Assembly: GCF_964340395.1 (NCBI RefSeq)
Contig: NC_135570.1
Span: 9,950,322 to 10,012,321 of the forward strand
Length of the DNA: 62,000 nt
Reading direction: 5' to 3'
Source of the DNA: Glandiceps talaboti
Taxonomy: Eukaryota > Hemichordata > Enteropneusta > Spengelidae
Program-made: the position numbers and the translations under genes
Shown: in pieces, positions 13,646 to 25,553 of the stretch
How the letters are laid out: each line of letters starts with the position of its first letter
Numbering within the stretch: position 1 is the stretch's first letter
The notes under the pieces: model-generated
The model's database searches: none
What the model was told of the DNA's origin: nothing
The model's input: only the letters and a program-made list of their open reading frames with translations

Positions 13646-13905
13646 GTGACCGTTAGGTCACGAGTATTTTCTGGCTGAATGAAGAAAACTATCGGAGAAT
13701 AAAATAATAATACCAGCGCCAGTAATATCAAAGAATCGGTTATAATAATGGCAATTTTGAACGCTTTGAGTCATGTTTCGAAGAAAGCAGAACCAGTATA
13801 TACACGCGTTGTCGTAACATAGACGCGCGTTGTCGTGGCGTTGAACGACCAGAGTATATATTCCATATTTTTTTGTTCAACTTGGCATTTGCATTGTCAT
13901 TATGT
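13646..13905 (+). mobile_element. Dispersed MITE-like family A, copy 2
   Basis: Shares the GAATGAAGAAAACTAT block, CAGAACCAGTATATACACGC and GAACGACCAGAGTATATATT with the other copies and ends GTTCAACTTGGCATTTGC. It has an internal duplication of the ACGCG/GTTGTCGT segment. Confidence 0.6.
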
Positions 13906-14118
13906 ATCAATTCAAACCTCGAGGGTTTAAATGTACTATTCTATAGCACCAAAGAAAAACGTGTGTGTAATTGTCAATATACTTTTAATTCCCTAGTGCC
14001 CAATACTTTATCATGTCGCTTTTGACAAATTGAACTTGTTGTAATGGCATTTTCAATGTCGCTACTCTATTCATTACTGAGGTGCAAGACGTATCCCTCA
14101 AATGATGGCGCGTCTTAC

Positions 14119-14209
14119 CTTTTATAGACAACAAATCGTTTAATTTGACTGTGTTTCATTTCTGTCTTATTTAACAAATTTAAGCAGACTCCAGTAATTT
14201 TCGACCAGA
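14119..14209 (-). CDS. Candidate internal exon of the tentative minus-strand gene
   Basis: On the minus strand a strong acceptor (TTTATTCATTTCCTTTCATAG) and a strong donor (AAAAG then GTAAGA) bound 91 nt with one open frame (starting WSKITGVCLNLLNKTEMK). It enters in phase 1, as the signal-peptide exon at 15678-15750 requires, and leaves in phase 2. No domain is recognised. Splice signals are good; coding is unproven. Confidence 0.3.
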
Positions 14210-15574
14210 CTATGAAAGGAAATGAATAAACTAAAGTCTGTACCTGTTCATGTTAGTATTCAAATGACACAAACTTGTCAATTTCACTACGACGCCATGA
14301 TGCCATTATCACATCGAAAAGTTTGTTATATCTGGAATAAATGATCCCTATCCTTGATGAGCTTGCTGTTAGTCAGTTGACACAGCTGGACTGAACGACC
14401 TGAAACCTACGCTTCAAACTTGGCCTTGACTTGGATTAATCTATAAATCTGAACATTTTTGAAATTATCTATAAATAAAATTGGTGACTGTCGGTTTTCT
14501 TTGTGTGATTATAGCCAGCAATATATAATTTTAAAAAATCGTTTTATGTTATTTAGATTTGACGAACGTGCTTACTGAACCGAAGAATAGTTTGTGAAGC
14601 TGAGGAGGTGTGAAACAATCCACTATTGAAAACAAGTTCTGTTATTTCAATAGAACATATTGGATACTAAATAATGGTTGAAGATTTACAACCCCCAACT
14701 GAAGGTATTTGCATAATATCATTTTCATTGCCATAGCGTTGCAACTGTATCCACATATGGTGGTCTGTTGAAATTCAATTTTAAGTCATCGCTGTTGAAG
14801 TAAATGACTATTACCAGAAATGAAGTACTAGCTGTGACAAATATCCGTGTACAAAAATATCGTTGATCTTACATGACATTTTCCAGTAAACTCGCAAATA
14901 CAATTCCATTGTAATTCAAAATCATCGAACCATGAAAAGAAATCAACAGCCTGTAGGTTACAGATGTCGAATCAAATCATGGCGCCTAGCATTGACTATA
15001 AATACATTGCGATTTAGAAAGCTTATTATACTAAACAGACTAGTGTATAACATTCGGTTGTAAATTTGAATACGGTTAATACACGACAAAAGACTCCTAA
15101 CTAGGTTCCTGTACAAAGATTTCTAAGACTTTGATACTGGTAATGTACAAAATACAGCTTAAGGTTTTAAAAGAAATTGAATACTTCGACTATTGATTGT
15201 TGGACACAAAATTGTGTTTAAAGACAACAACGTATTACAGTTCCGGCGGATGAACTCAACAAGCATGCATAGAACATTGAGATATAGGCAAACAATTACA
15301 TCATTAGGCTTTGAATTCGGAACTACTATTTACTAGCATTATTTGTATGCATTTTAGTCATCGTTGTAGACTCTTCTTCAGTATAATTACTTATCAAAAG
15401 TGTTGCAGAGCATGCAGTGAGACTTGACTGTAGTTACTATCCCAATTACCAAATTGGTAAAACTGAATCGAAGTATGAGTGAATGAATTGTTTTAACCTG
15501 GCTATATATTCTGCTGAAGTCAAACATCCACATCGACGTCTATATGCCAGCAACTATATCAAAGACTTGCTTAC

Positions 15575-15610
15575 CCATTCGGCCGAGTAAAGATGATGAC
15601 AGACAAGATA
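15575..15610 (-). CDS. Candidate 36-nt symmetric exon of the tentative minus-strand gene
   Basis: On the minus strand this lies between the acceptor AGTTTCTTTCAG and the donor TGG then GTAAGC. It is 36 nt, phase 1 to phase 1, so it could be included or skipped without changing the frame (SCLSSSLLGRM). A second acceptor 12 nt upstream (GCATTCACAG) would also keep the frame. Confidence 0.25.
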
Positions 15611-15677
15611 CTGAAAGAAACTCTGTGAATGCATAAACTATTGTCATGAAATGCTTTTAATGCAACGGTACACTTAC

Positions 15678-15750
15678 CTGTACAGTATCCTAGGCACAGG
15701 AGAAGGATAGTAAGACGATGAACATTTCTTTTTGCTTTGACTAACTCCAT
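15678..15750 (-). CDS. Candidate signal-peptide first exon, secreted or membrane protein
   Basis: On the minus strand ATG at 15750 opens a 24-codon frame with a basic N-region (KAKRNVHR) and a hydrophobic core (LTILLLCLGYC), as in a signal peptide. It ends in a consensus donor (ACAG then GTAAGT), phase 1. A TATA-like box lies 57-64 bp upstream of the ATG. Phase-1 introns right after signal peptides are common in secreted animal proteins. The downstream protein is not identified. Confidence 0.4.
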
Positions 15751-15806
15751 GTCGACTTCAATATTACCGTTCCTTGTGACGGAAACTAGTTAGACACTGT
15801 CTTGGA

Positions 15807-15814
15807 CTTTATAT
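15807..15814 (-). promoter_or_regulatory. TATA-like box upstream of the minus-strand signal-peptide exon
   Basis: The minus strand reads ATATAAAG, which would place transcription start near 15780, about 30 nt before the ATG. In A+T-rich DNA such strings are common, so the support is its position only. Confidence 0.3.
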
Positions 15815-16089
15815 TCTAGGACACTCTTCAAATTGCAGTACGACATTCACAGTTATAAGAAGTCGAGTAATTGGAATTGTCACAGCGCTTATAGAAGAGT
15901 AGCGTCCACAGAGCGGTGTCAGGTGTTACGAGTACGGTCTAATAGTCTAAAGCTGCTTTCAAACAATTCTCTAAAACACTTCTTCCGCAATGGTTTATGA
16001 AAGCACTCACGGAGCGGCAATGTGTTAACTTATCCCAACGTTAACATTACGCTTGTGAATGTGAATTAGAAGTCATCTCTTCGTCATAC

Positions 16090-16134
16090 CCGATTTTAAC
16101 GTTAGTAATTCCCTGTAGAGGCTCAATGAAATAT
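16090..16134 (-). CDS. Exon-like fragment with ADAM/ADAMTS-propeptide motif YFIEPLQG
   Basis: On the minus strand a very strong acceptor (CTGTTTGTTTTTCTTTGCAG) is followed by one base and then YFIEPLQGITNVKI, with a possible donor (CGG then GTATGA) after 45 nt. YxIEPL is a hallmark of the M12B (reprolysin) propeptide, where it follows a short segment ending in GL-x-G and precedes H-x-I-Y-R. The second half does not match that family closely. No flanking ADAM exon (Cys-switch region, HExxHxxGxxHD) was found on either side, so it may be an isolated exon of a long gene, a relic or coincidence. Without the donor the frame stops 14 codons later. Confidence 0.25.
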
Positions 16135-16279
16135 CTGCAAAGAAAAACAAACAGTTATTTTTTATAGAACATGCAAACAAGGAGTAATGATGCTGGGTAT
16201 GGTTAGTTTTGAATACAAATCGCGATCGAAATTTAGAATAATGTGTAATATCTGAACACAGCAAAACAGTTTTTAAAAT

Positions 16280-16580
16280 TAGTCTATACCATTAAATTGA
16301 AATAATTAAAGGCTACTGCAATCATTTCCTTATTTTCTCATCCATGAAATGATGGATAAGAAAATAATGGTGATTATAAATTTCTAATTACGTAAAAATA
16401 GTAACGAAATAAAAAATGAAGTGCAACATGTCCACTATAGGATAAGAACTGGTATATTTTTATAATTTAAATGATATCACGGTTGAAGGCTACGATAATC
16501 GCTTCTTTATTTTCGTCTGCATGACATGCATTGGGTGATGATTTCTAATTGCATCGACAATAATGACTAATAAAATATTA
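16280..16580. repeat. Two diverged copies of a hairpin-forming repeat
   Basis: AGGCTACTGCAATCATTTCC at about 16311 and AAGGCTACGATAATCGCTTC at about 16485 begin related blocks, each with CTTTATTTTC or TTATTTTC and GGTGAT. The first block folds on itself: CCTTATTTTCTCATCCAT pairs with ATGGATAAGAAAATAATGG. Non-coding. Confidence 0.5.
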
Positions 16581-17407
16581 AGGTGGCATGTCCGAGCAAA
16601 AACAAGATAGGAAACCTCATTGTAATATGATGGTAAGATAATCCTCGACATGTTTTGTATTGCGTGATGTAAGTGATGATTTGCAACTGCGTCAAGTTTC
16701 CTCGCTCATACACAACTTATTGCGATTCTACCCAATTGTATCTCACGAATCGAATATTCGCTAAAAGGCACTGTGACATTACGGCTCGACTTGTTACATA
16801 TCTACACATGCAACACTTGACAAATCTGCCCAACACTAATTCTACGCCGCAGATCGTGAAATGTGTCCGTTATCCCATGGGGTTGATAATTGAACAATGT
16901 TTATCGGACTAATCTGCCTAACTAACTAGGCACTACTAGGACCATATCGCCATGGAAACACATATTATAATCACCTGCGCTTTGCTTGTTATATATGTCT
17001 TTGTCGACGCCGTCGTTTCAACTATGTCGTTTAGGCATTGTTAATTTTTTTAGTAAAGTCTCATAGTACATAGATAGCCACAGAGATACATCTATTTGGG
17101 CATGAATAAAGTACACAGGTCGTACTTCAATACAACATTACATGGCTCAGAGAGTGTTTGTCAATGTACGACATTTTTTATCAAACGACTGCTTTTTACT
17201 AAATGATTAAAACCCTTTCATTACACAATACTGTGTTTTTTTAATTGTAGTCTAGCATATAATGAAATTTGACGTACAAGGAGTAGTGATAAAGTCAGGT
17301 TAAAATCACAAGAAATCGGAGTTCAACATGACGGAGCAAATGTGTCGACTTTGACGCTTCCTTTTAACTCAAGGTATAATTACATATTATTCCCCAATAT
17401 TTGTGTT

Positions 17408-17622
17408 CGTACAGCCAAGGAAAATACGAGTGACCCGATGGGCCCTTGTCACTACGAGTCGCTATTTTGAACATTTTGACTCATATTTCGAACACAGCAG
17501 ATGCAGAACCAATGACGTAGATACGCGTTTTCGCGACATCGACGTGCACTGTCATGACATAAAACGACCTGAGTATACATTCCATACATATTTTTGTTGA
17601 ACCTGGCTCGTGCATGGTATGT
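17408..17622 (+). mobile_element. Dispersed MITE-like family A, copy 3
   Basis: Begins CAGCCAAGGAAAATACGAG and ends GTTGAACCTGGCTCGTGC. It lacks the central GAATGAAGA block of copies 1, 2 and 4, so it is an internally deleted version. A 65-codon open frame across it is not meaningful. Confidence 0.65.
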
Positions 17623-19815
17623 ATAATAGAACTTAGAAAAATATATGTTAATGAACTACATGATTATGAATAATCAACATTTGAAATATTTGTCTTTGAT
17701 GATTCTAGTCTAACAATTCCAAAGGTGTATTCCATCAGTCCGCCATGTAACAAACTATATGGATTTGGTGTTACATTTTGATGACAATGGTGTTTACGAA
17801 TTGACAACAGTGTTAGGTGTTTGAAAAGCCTCCATGCGATATTTTATAAACCATAAAATGCGTTACCTTACAGGTTTTGAAAAGGGAAATCTCTCAAAGC
17901 GTACATGAAATAAACATGAAGCGAAATGGATAATCGGACAAAACATAAAACCATTCCATATGTGACGTAAACTTTACACTAACCTACAGTGACGGAAAAT
18001 ATAACGAAAACATTTAAGTTATATATCTTTCTTCAACTCTACGGATAGGAAAAGTACAATTTTAAGCTTACCGACGTCTCTGTGATAAAAGCCATCGCAG
18101 TTTTAGCCGATCCCAGTCAACACCGGGACTAGATTATTAATGAGGTATCTATCCCAGAGTTCTGTGTGTTTTATGGTTATTCGCAAGACATGTCTATGGA
18201 TGATTTGAATATGTACGAGATTCGTACATTGATTATTGTATGATATGTTAATTTCATAACCTTTACCGTTATATCCTTACACATAAACCATTTTAACAAT
18301 GTAACAATATTATATAAACAATACTATGTAAAAGAATCAAAAACGTCAACATATTAGGCAAATCTATATATTTGCATAGCGATATTCAACTGCATTGTTT
18401 AGATATAACAAGATATTTATTGTCCGATTACTAAAATAATATTAATCATACAGAATAACCGTCAATCAATTAACAAATGATTAGTGGTCGAATTCTTATA
18501 TATCTGAATTCTATCACTTTGTCCAAAGCTCCGTGAATAAGTACTATGCCTTGCACACAGCATTCGCAATATATATTTGTCTACATCCTAAAGGTTGGCG
18601 GAGTGTGAGAAATAAACTAACAGTGTAAAATGTTTAAATTATGCAACCGGTTTGCCGGTACGATGGTATTACATTGGACTACTTTAAAATTACGTGTATG
18701 CCGCCAATGTTGACTTTAAATTTCCTGTTTGAGATTCTGGAAACCTAGAGAACTGTGTCCAAGACAATTGATGTTCCCCGGGCCATTGAAAGTAAATAAC
18801 AATTTTGAATTGATATACAGGTATTGAGTAATAATGTTCCTGAACAGACACTATCTATGTTTTATATGGTATACCGTAAGACATATTATGCACTATGATC
18901 ATCTCTGCGTTAATTTTGTTTATAGAATATCGTGTATAAACGTGACGTGTCCAAGAGATACGCACCTGACTATTGCACATATACCTAGAGCCAATTCACG
19001 AATCTGAAGTTGTACTGAGCGCGAGGTGTGACTAACCTCGATCTTTAGGAAACCTGTAGAGTATTTGTTTTTCCTTCAAAATACAATCCAGTTTGTTTCT
19101 TTTTATAATTATGGTTTAAATATTTAATCAGCACTTTTGTATTAATTTCATGCATGACAACTTTTAATATATAAGATCATGGTAATCACAAAATCACAAA
19201 TATTCATATTTTGCCTGAATTGTAAAACCCCGTTCTGCCCCTTTCACGAAATGTTCAAAATTCCTTCGTCTTACTTGAAAGACTTTGGCTTAGGATGCAT
19301 AATTCAATAGTGGGTGAATCTAGTCTTGAGATCAGGCCTACAGTGTTCTAACATCACTGTATGAGATATTAACCTCGTCAATGCAAGGGATTGACAGAAA
19401 TACGGTTATCGGTTTCACGGACGGATTGAAAAACTGACTTTAATTATCAAACATCCATGCATGAAAGACTGTTTACCTGGCCATCATAAATGAAATTAAA
19501 TATTAAAATGAACATCGGGCTATTTTTATATTGACCAGCTGTTTCGTGACTGAGTATGATCGTTCCAAAACACAGCATTTTTTGTGTGTCTTTGTTGTCA
19601 ACGTTCTACAGTATTGTTAACATATATGCTAATATATGCGATCTGAGGAACTGCTGAATAAGTATATGAAGGTGAAGTAATCGCTGTCGAAAGCACGCTA
19701 ATAAATGAGATTAGACCTATGATAACTTGTGTAACTAAGTGTGATTTCGTTTGATATGACAATGTCATGTACACCAGGTTAACATTTGAAGTCAATCAAC
19801 AGAAGAATAACCAAC
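17623..19815. other. Unassigned sequence
   Basis: No exon or repeat supported. A good minus-strand donor (TCG then GTAAGC) at about 18070 has no convincing exon attached. Confidence 0.4.
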
Positions 19816-19818
19816 GAA

Positions 19819-19917
<99 letters not shown>

Positions 19918-19976
19918 CTATTACGCTCTGCCACTTGCACTGTCTTAGCAGATTGATATATATATATATATATATA
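19819..19976. repeat. Two (AT)n microsatellites
   Basis: About 98 bp of nearly pure AT (19819-19917) and a second 20-bp AT run (19957-19976) separated by a 39-bp unique spacer. Confidence 0.95.
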
Positions 19977-21344
19977 GTCTCATAATATTTGTCGGAATCT
20001 AAAGTTATCTTTGAAACGTAAAAATGAAACGATAAAAGATAGGTTGATGTATTCAGTCGCGTTATTAACAAAAGATGCCAGGTTTTGTTTATTTACTTTC
20101 AATGGGATTTATGAAACAAGTTAGAGGTGTATGGTACTAGTATTATGAGAGTAACTTAAGAATCATCCGATGACGTAATGTATTATACCTATACATAGAT
20201 AACAATGTCGAAGGAATCCCAACTATGCAAGCATCTGTTGTAACAATGCCAAAAGACAGTTTTGATGCTATAGAAGAAACGCAAGGTCATTCACATTACA
20301 TTGTATACTGGAATGGTTTATTCGATGTTTCGTGTCAATATTTTCACTTTACTAAAAGGTCTATAAACTCAGTTTGTACCACTTTGAAATACAATGATTG
20401 CTGTTTTTAGGGGTCTACTTTAGGGTATTTGTTACTTTATGTCTCTCAAGGTCAATGTCACCTGCTTGATATCCTTTACACGTACGTACCATGCTTTTTG
20501 AAATTCATAAGATAAATTGATGACAAGATACATAGCTAATGTTCTTTTCTTTCTAGATACGATTTCATTGATGGTACTCGTGTCTTCGAGTCTTATGCTG
20601 AAAAAAACAACATATGTCATTAAACGTTTCAGGCACCACAGTTTCAATAAAACACATCAGACAAAGCATACATGTTGTTGTCTTATTTCCCTGAACAGGG
20701 TATGCTCTATAAATCAGTCGCCTGTAAACACAACATATATATGGCATCCGCTATTTAAACATGCTAATGGTCAAACGAATGTTTCGGAAAATAAACTCTT
20801 AACCATGTAAATACCACTGGGATACCTACACTCAGTAAAGGGCAAACCGAATTAAGGTTGTGAGAATACACGTTTTACGGTAACCCCAATGTAGAACTTA
20901 TTTTCTGCTTCAATATCGAAATTATTCATAAAAGCAGTATATAAGTAAGATCTGTTGTATCAAACAGCATATCTCAAAATTGATAATGAAATATCTAGGT
21001 ATCGCATATTTTTCAAAACTAATTAAATACAATGTCTCAATATGATAAATTGTATCTTAGGTGCATCCAAATACTACTGCTAGGGACCAATAACTGATAC
21101 TGTTATTGTGAATTTACAATACTTAGTCGTCCACGAATAAGTGATAACAATCATTGTCATATTAGAAGATTTTAGATGATGCATATAATTTAATATAAAA
21201 ATGAATGTATCACATTTAAATGCCAAAGTTAGATAAAAAAAAGTATTAGTGGCTAGCAATATGTAAGTAACGTGTCTGTTAGTGTCTAACTAACATTGTG
21301 GAATAGTTTATCCTTTATTTATGATATGCAAAAAGTGTAACAAG

Positions 21345-21384
21345 CACTTGTATAGTTAAGAGTTCGTATAGTTAAGAGTTCGTT
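21345..21384. repeat. 17-bp tandem duplication
   Basis: GTATAGTTAAGAGTTCG occurs twice in succession. Confidence 0.85.
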
Positions 21385-22411
21385 TTAGAAACAAACCGCC
21401 ATCCATTAGTCTGTTTCAATAAACCTTCACTAGGTAATGAGATGAGTATGCAATATACAAAGTTTCTATCAAGTGGTGCTTTGAAGAGGGCCGCCTAGTT
21501 ATGTTAAAGTATGTACACTTGAAACGTCAGCTTAAGTAAGTGAGTACTCTGCAAGAAATATTCGAATTGCAAAGAAGTCTATTCGTGTATAATATGTGTA
21601 TATCATATACATTGCGTCCCTAGGTCCACAACATGTCCTGTTCAGATCGACATTGTCATTTGAGTAGGACAGATGACATCACTGTGGTCACAGACTTGTC
21701 CAAAATGAATATAGCAAGACTACTGATAAATTGATATGGAGACATCTTCGTGACATGTTCTGATGTGTTCTAATAAATGCCCTTTGTTTAAAACAAAACA
21801 TGCAATATTAATGTCAAACTAGGTAAAGTAAGCCAAGCGTGTTAGGTTATGACGACGAGAAAACAAGTCGGCCTAAGGCTAGGATTTGATGTTATTGATT
21901 CCGGATTGTGTTAACATCGCTGTCTCATTTCCTCTGTGTGTATGTAAAGGTAAACCATCAACTTTTCACATACCACCTCAAATGTCTGTGAAAATGGTCT
22001 TGATTTTATTGAGATGTGATGTACACTCAATATAACATACAGTTTTTGTGTAGTGTAAAGTGACTAAAGTTATCTACTAGTCAATACGTCACTTAAATGT
22101 ACAGCCATAACGTTACATTGTAACAAATTTACCTGCATATAGCTAGGCATGCTGAATGGCCTGACTGTTACTGATCCGCTCATTTATTTTGGGTTTGTTC
22201 ATGTTGCTTAATCGTTGAAATATGTTTGCTAAAAATAATTTTTAAATTCATGCCAAAGGGGAAAGGTTGCATTAGCATGTCATTGCTTGAAAGAATGAGT
22301 TTCCCTTTTTTTCCTCCAATTTTCTTCAATTTTCATACCTATAAAGTAAGACAGGTTTTGCATGAGCAAAGCTCCATAAAAAAAGACTAGCATATCTTAT
22401 CTAAAACATAT

Positions 22412-22413
22412 TA

Positions 22414-22453
<40 letters not shown>

Positions 22454-22558
22454 CTATCCATCTATATATATACATAATTAAAATATATATTTCTATCTAT
22501 CTGTATTTATATATACATATTATTGTTATTTATACATATATATGTATGCATATTATAA

Positions 22559-22589
<31 letters not shown>

Positions 22590-22740
22590 CATGTATGTAT
22601 GTGTGTGTGTCTGTATGTATGTATGTATGTACGTACGTATGTATGTATGTATGTGTGTGTCTGCGTGTCTGTGTCTGTGACTATGCCTGTGTCTGTATGT
22701 CTGTCTCTGTCTATGTCTATGTCTATGTATCTGTGTCCTT
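22412..22740. repeat. Compound microsatellite in copy A
   Basis: (CTAT)n, AT-rich spacer, (AC)n, (AT)n, then TATG and TCTG/TCTA units. The same order recurs in copy B with different lengths. Confidence 0.95.
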
Positions 22741-23639
22741 AAGTCGTATATCACCCATGAACTAAATACGATAAATTTTAATTACAAAGCAACACACTAG
22801 GAGTCTGAAAGAATAGTAATTGTTATATTTTTCCAGTGAGGATATAATCCATCCCTATAGGTACTATAGTCTATCCATATAGGTCCGTTTGGGACCTTTA
22901 GTCTCTGGTATGTATTTCAATCAAAGAAGTCATTAAAGTGTTAAAATGATCTAGCTCTTTGGAATTTGCAGTAACAGTTCCGTTCTCAATGTTTTGGTTA
23001 ATTTACCAATACCCTCCTATACCAACATTCCGTGTATATATTATCACCATATGAAATTATGATGTAAAGAAATTTGGCGTGCTAAAATTCATGTTTGGTA
23101 TAACCAAGTTAATGATTTTGATAATGTTTTTCGTACATGGCATCCAACACTTCACCAAATGCAATAACAAGCAAGTTTTGATGAAACTCTAGAGATCATA
23201 CCTTTTGAATAATTCATTAATTTCATTGATTACTTGTGTTTTACGATGTCTGTTAACTGAACTTTCGATTACAACATTAAAGCTACAATATAATTGTATT
23301 TCATGGCTGATGTATATCGTTGTTTCTCAAAATGAATTCGTCAAAAAATAACAAGTCACAAACATAGCCGTTTGTAAGATACTAACATTTTTAAAAGAAA
23401 ATTTAAAAAAAAGGGTTTCTGCAACCACAAACATTACCATGATATTACAAAGTAAACAGTCATAAAAAGTCGCGTTAAGATATATGGATATGCGTAAAAC
23501 AAAGCCTTCACAATAAAAAACATCACCGTATCACAAAATGAACAGTTACAACAAATCGTGTTCAGGATACAAATATTCATTTTAAAACACTCCTGCGATA
23601 TCAAACATCAGCTCGAAAACATAGTAGTCAAATGAAAGT

Positions 23640-24036
23640 GGTGCCATATGGATGAAAATTGGGTATTTATTTTGAATTTTGATCATGAAAAACATTTTTA
23701 TCATGGCTTCCTACTTGAATTGTAAAATAAATGAGCAACAACATATACCAAGTCTGTGTTGCGTAATTCAATAAATTGCAAAAGTTAAAATATCTGTAAA
23801 ATATGTGTAAATTGCAAAAGCTAAAATATGTGTAAAATGTTTGTTATTGTACGTACATAACAAACATTTTACACATATTTTAGCTTTTAAGTTTGCAATG
23901 TATTGAGTTACACAACAAAGACTTCGTCTATGTTGTTGCACATTTATTTTCCAATTCAAGTAGGAAGCGCCATGATAAAAAAAATTATAAATTAAAAAAT
24001 CCAAAAATAAATACCCAATCCTCATCCATATGGCCA
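23640..24036. mobile_element. Palindromic MITE family C, copy 1
   Basis: Terminal inverted repeats GCCATATGGATGA...TTGGGTATTTATTTT occur at both ends and the arms remain alignable to the centre GTACGTAC near 23852. Inside, TTTGTTATTGTACGTAC mirrors GTACATAACAAA. The left arm has an extra ~30-bp internal duplication (AATTGCAAAAGTTAAAATAT / AAATTGCAAAAGCTAAAATA). Absent from duplication copy B. Non-coding. Confidence 0.8.
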
Positions 24037-24276
24037 ATTTAAATGAGAAACACACATGTTAATAAACTATTAATGAAGGGATATAAGGACTGTATAATTA
24101 TACCCAATCTTTAATATGTTGCTACTTTGTAAATATTGATCAATCACTTCTCATTTATGACATACATTAGTTTTTAGATTAAATGAACAATTTCAATTGT
24201 GGCTGTGTTTGTCATATAGCTCTCGAAGTATTAACGAATATTAAGCTGGCAGTTTAACCTTCGGTTTTCTGAAAAA

Positions 24277-24950
24277 GAGACATCTTCGTGACAGGTTCTG
24301 ATGTGTTCTAATAAATGCCCTTATTTAAAACAAAACATGCAATATTAATGTCAAACTAGGTAAAGTAAGCCAAGCGTGTTAGGTTGTGACGATGAGATAA
24401 CAAGTCGGCCTAAGGCTAGGATTTGATGTTATTGATTCCGGATTGTGTTAACATCGCTGTCTCATTTCCTCGGTGTGTATGTAAAGGTAAACCATCAACT
24501 ATTCACATACCACCTCAAATGTCTGTAAAAATGGTCTTGATTTTATTGAGATGTGATGTACACTCAATATAACGTACAGTTTTTGTGTAGTAAAGTGACT
24601 AAAGTTATCTACTAGTCAATACATCACTTAAATGTACAGTCATAACGTTACATTGTAACAAATTTACCTGCATATAGCTAGGCATGCTGAATGGCCTGAC
24701 TGTTACTGATCCGCTCATTTATTTTGGGTTTGTTCATGTTGCTTAATCGTTGAAATATGTTTGCTAAAAATAATTTTTAAATTCATGCCAAAGGGGAAAG
24801 GTTGCATTAGCATGTCATTGCTTGAAAGAATGAGTTTCCCTTTTTTTCCTCCAATTTTCTTCAATTTTCATACCTATAAAGTAAGACAGGTTTTGAATGA
24901 GCAAAGCTCCATAAAAAAGTCTAGCATATCTTATCTAAAACATATTAATA

Positions 24951-25013
<63 letters not shown>

Positions 25014-25079
25014 TTGTATTTATATATGCATATTATTGTTATTTATACATATATATGTATGTTTATTATGAACACACAC

Positions 25080-25147
<68 letters not shown>

Positions 25148-25553
25148 CTGTATGTATGTGTCTGTATGTATGTATGTATGTATGTATGTATGTATGTATG
25201 TATGTATGTATGTATGTATGTATGTATGTGGGTGTGTCTGTGTGTCTGTGTCTGTGACTATGCATGTGTCTGTATGTATGTATTTCAATCAAAGAAGTAA
25301 TTAAAGTGTTAAAATGATCTAGCTCTTTGGAATTTGCAGTAACAGTTCCGTTCTCAATGTTTTGGTTAATTTACCAATACCCTCCTATACCAACATTCCG
25401 TGTATATATTATCACCATATGAAATTATGATGTAAAGAAATTAGGCGTGCTAAAATTCATGTTTGGTATAATCAAGTTAATGATTTTGATAACGTTGTTC
25501 TTACATGGCATCCAACTTCACCAAGATAGTTTAACCTTCGGTTTTCTGAGAAA
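24277..25553 (+). repeat. Tandem segmental duplication, copy B (internally deleted, ~1277 bp)
   Basis: Matches copy A in order but lacks about 165 bp at the right edge of the microsatellite block and about 1.1 kb before the terminal AGTTTAACCTTCGG block. The missing 1.1 kb includes the palindromic MITE. A 179-codon open frame here is a product of the repeat. Confidence 0.9.
24948..25285. repeat. Compound microsatellite in copy B
   Basis: (ATCT)n is longer than in copy A, followed by (AT)n, (TG)n and a much longer (TATG)n, showing independent expansion after duplication. Confidence 0.95.

Larger units (their letters stand above)
21739..24276 (+). repeat. Tandem segmental duplication, copy A (2538 bp)
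   Basis: Starts GAGACATCTTCGTGACATG and ends with AGTTTAACCTTCGGTTTTCT; copy B starts at the very next bases. Most of the shared part is nearly identical (isolated substitutions), so the event is recent. Copy A alone contains 22739-22903 and 23155-24250. No gene is recognised, although the minus strand carries an ATG frame with a plausible donor near 22130 in both copies. Confidence 0.9.

Noticed and set aside
22128-22200. Minus-strand start exon (ATG, MSGSVTVRPFSMP, donor CAG then GTAAAT), present in both segmental-duplication copies
   Set aside because: 17 codons with a poor start context and no downstream exon; duplication of the whole segment explains why both copies have it.
24761-25300. 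179-codon + strand frame
   Set aside because: Half of it is the CTAT/AT/TG/TATG microsatellite of duplication copy B; copy A has no matching frame.
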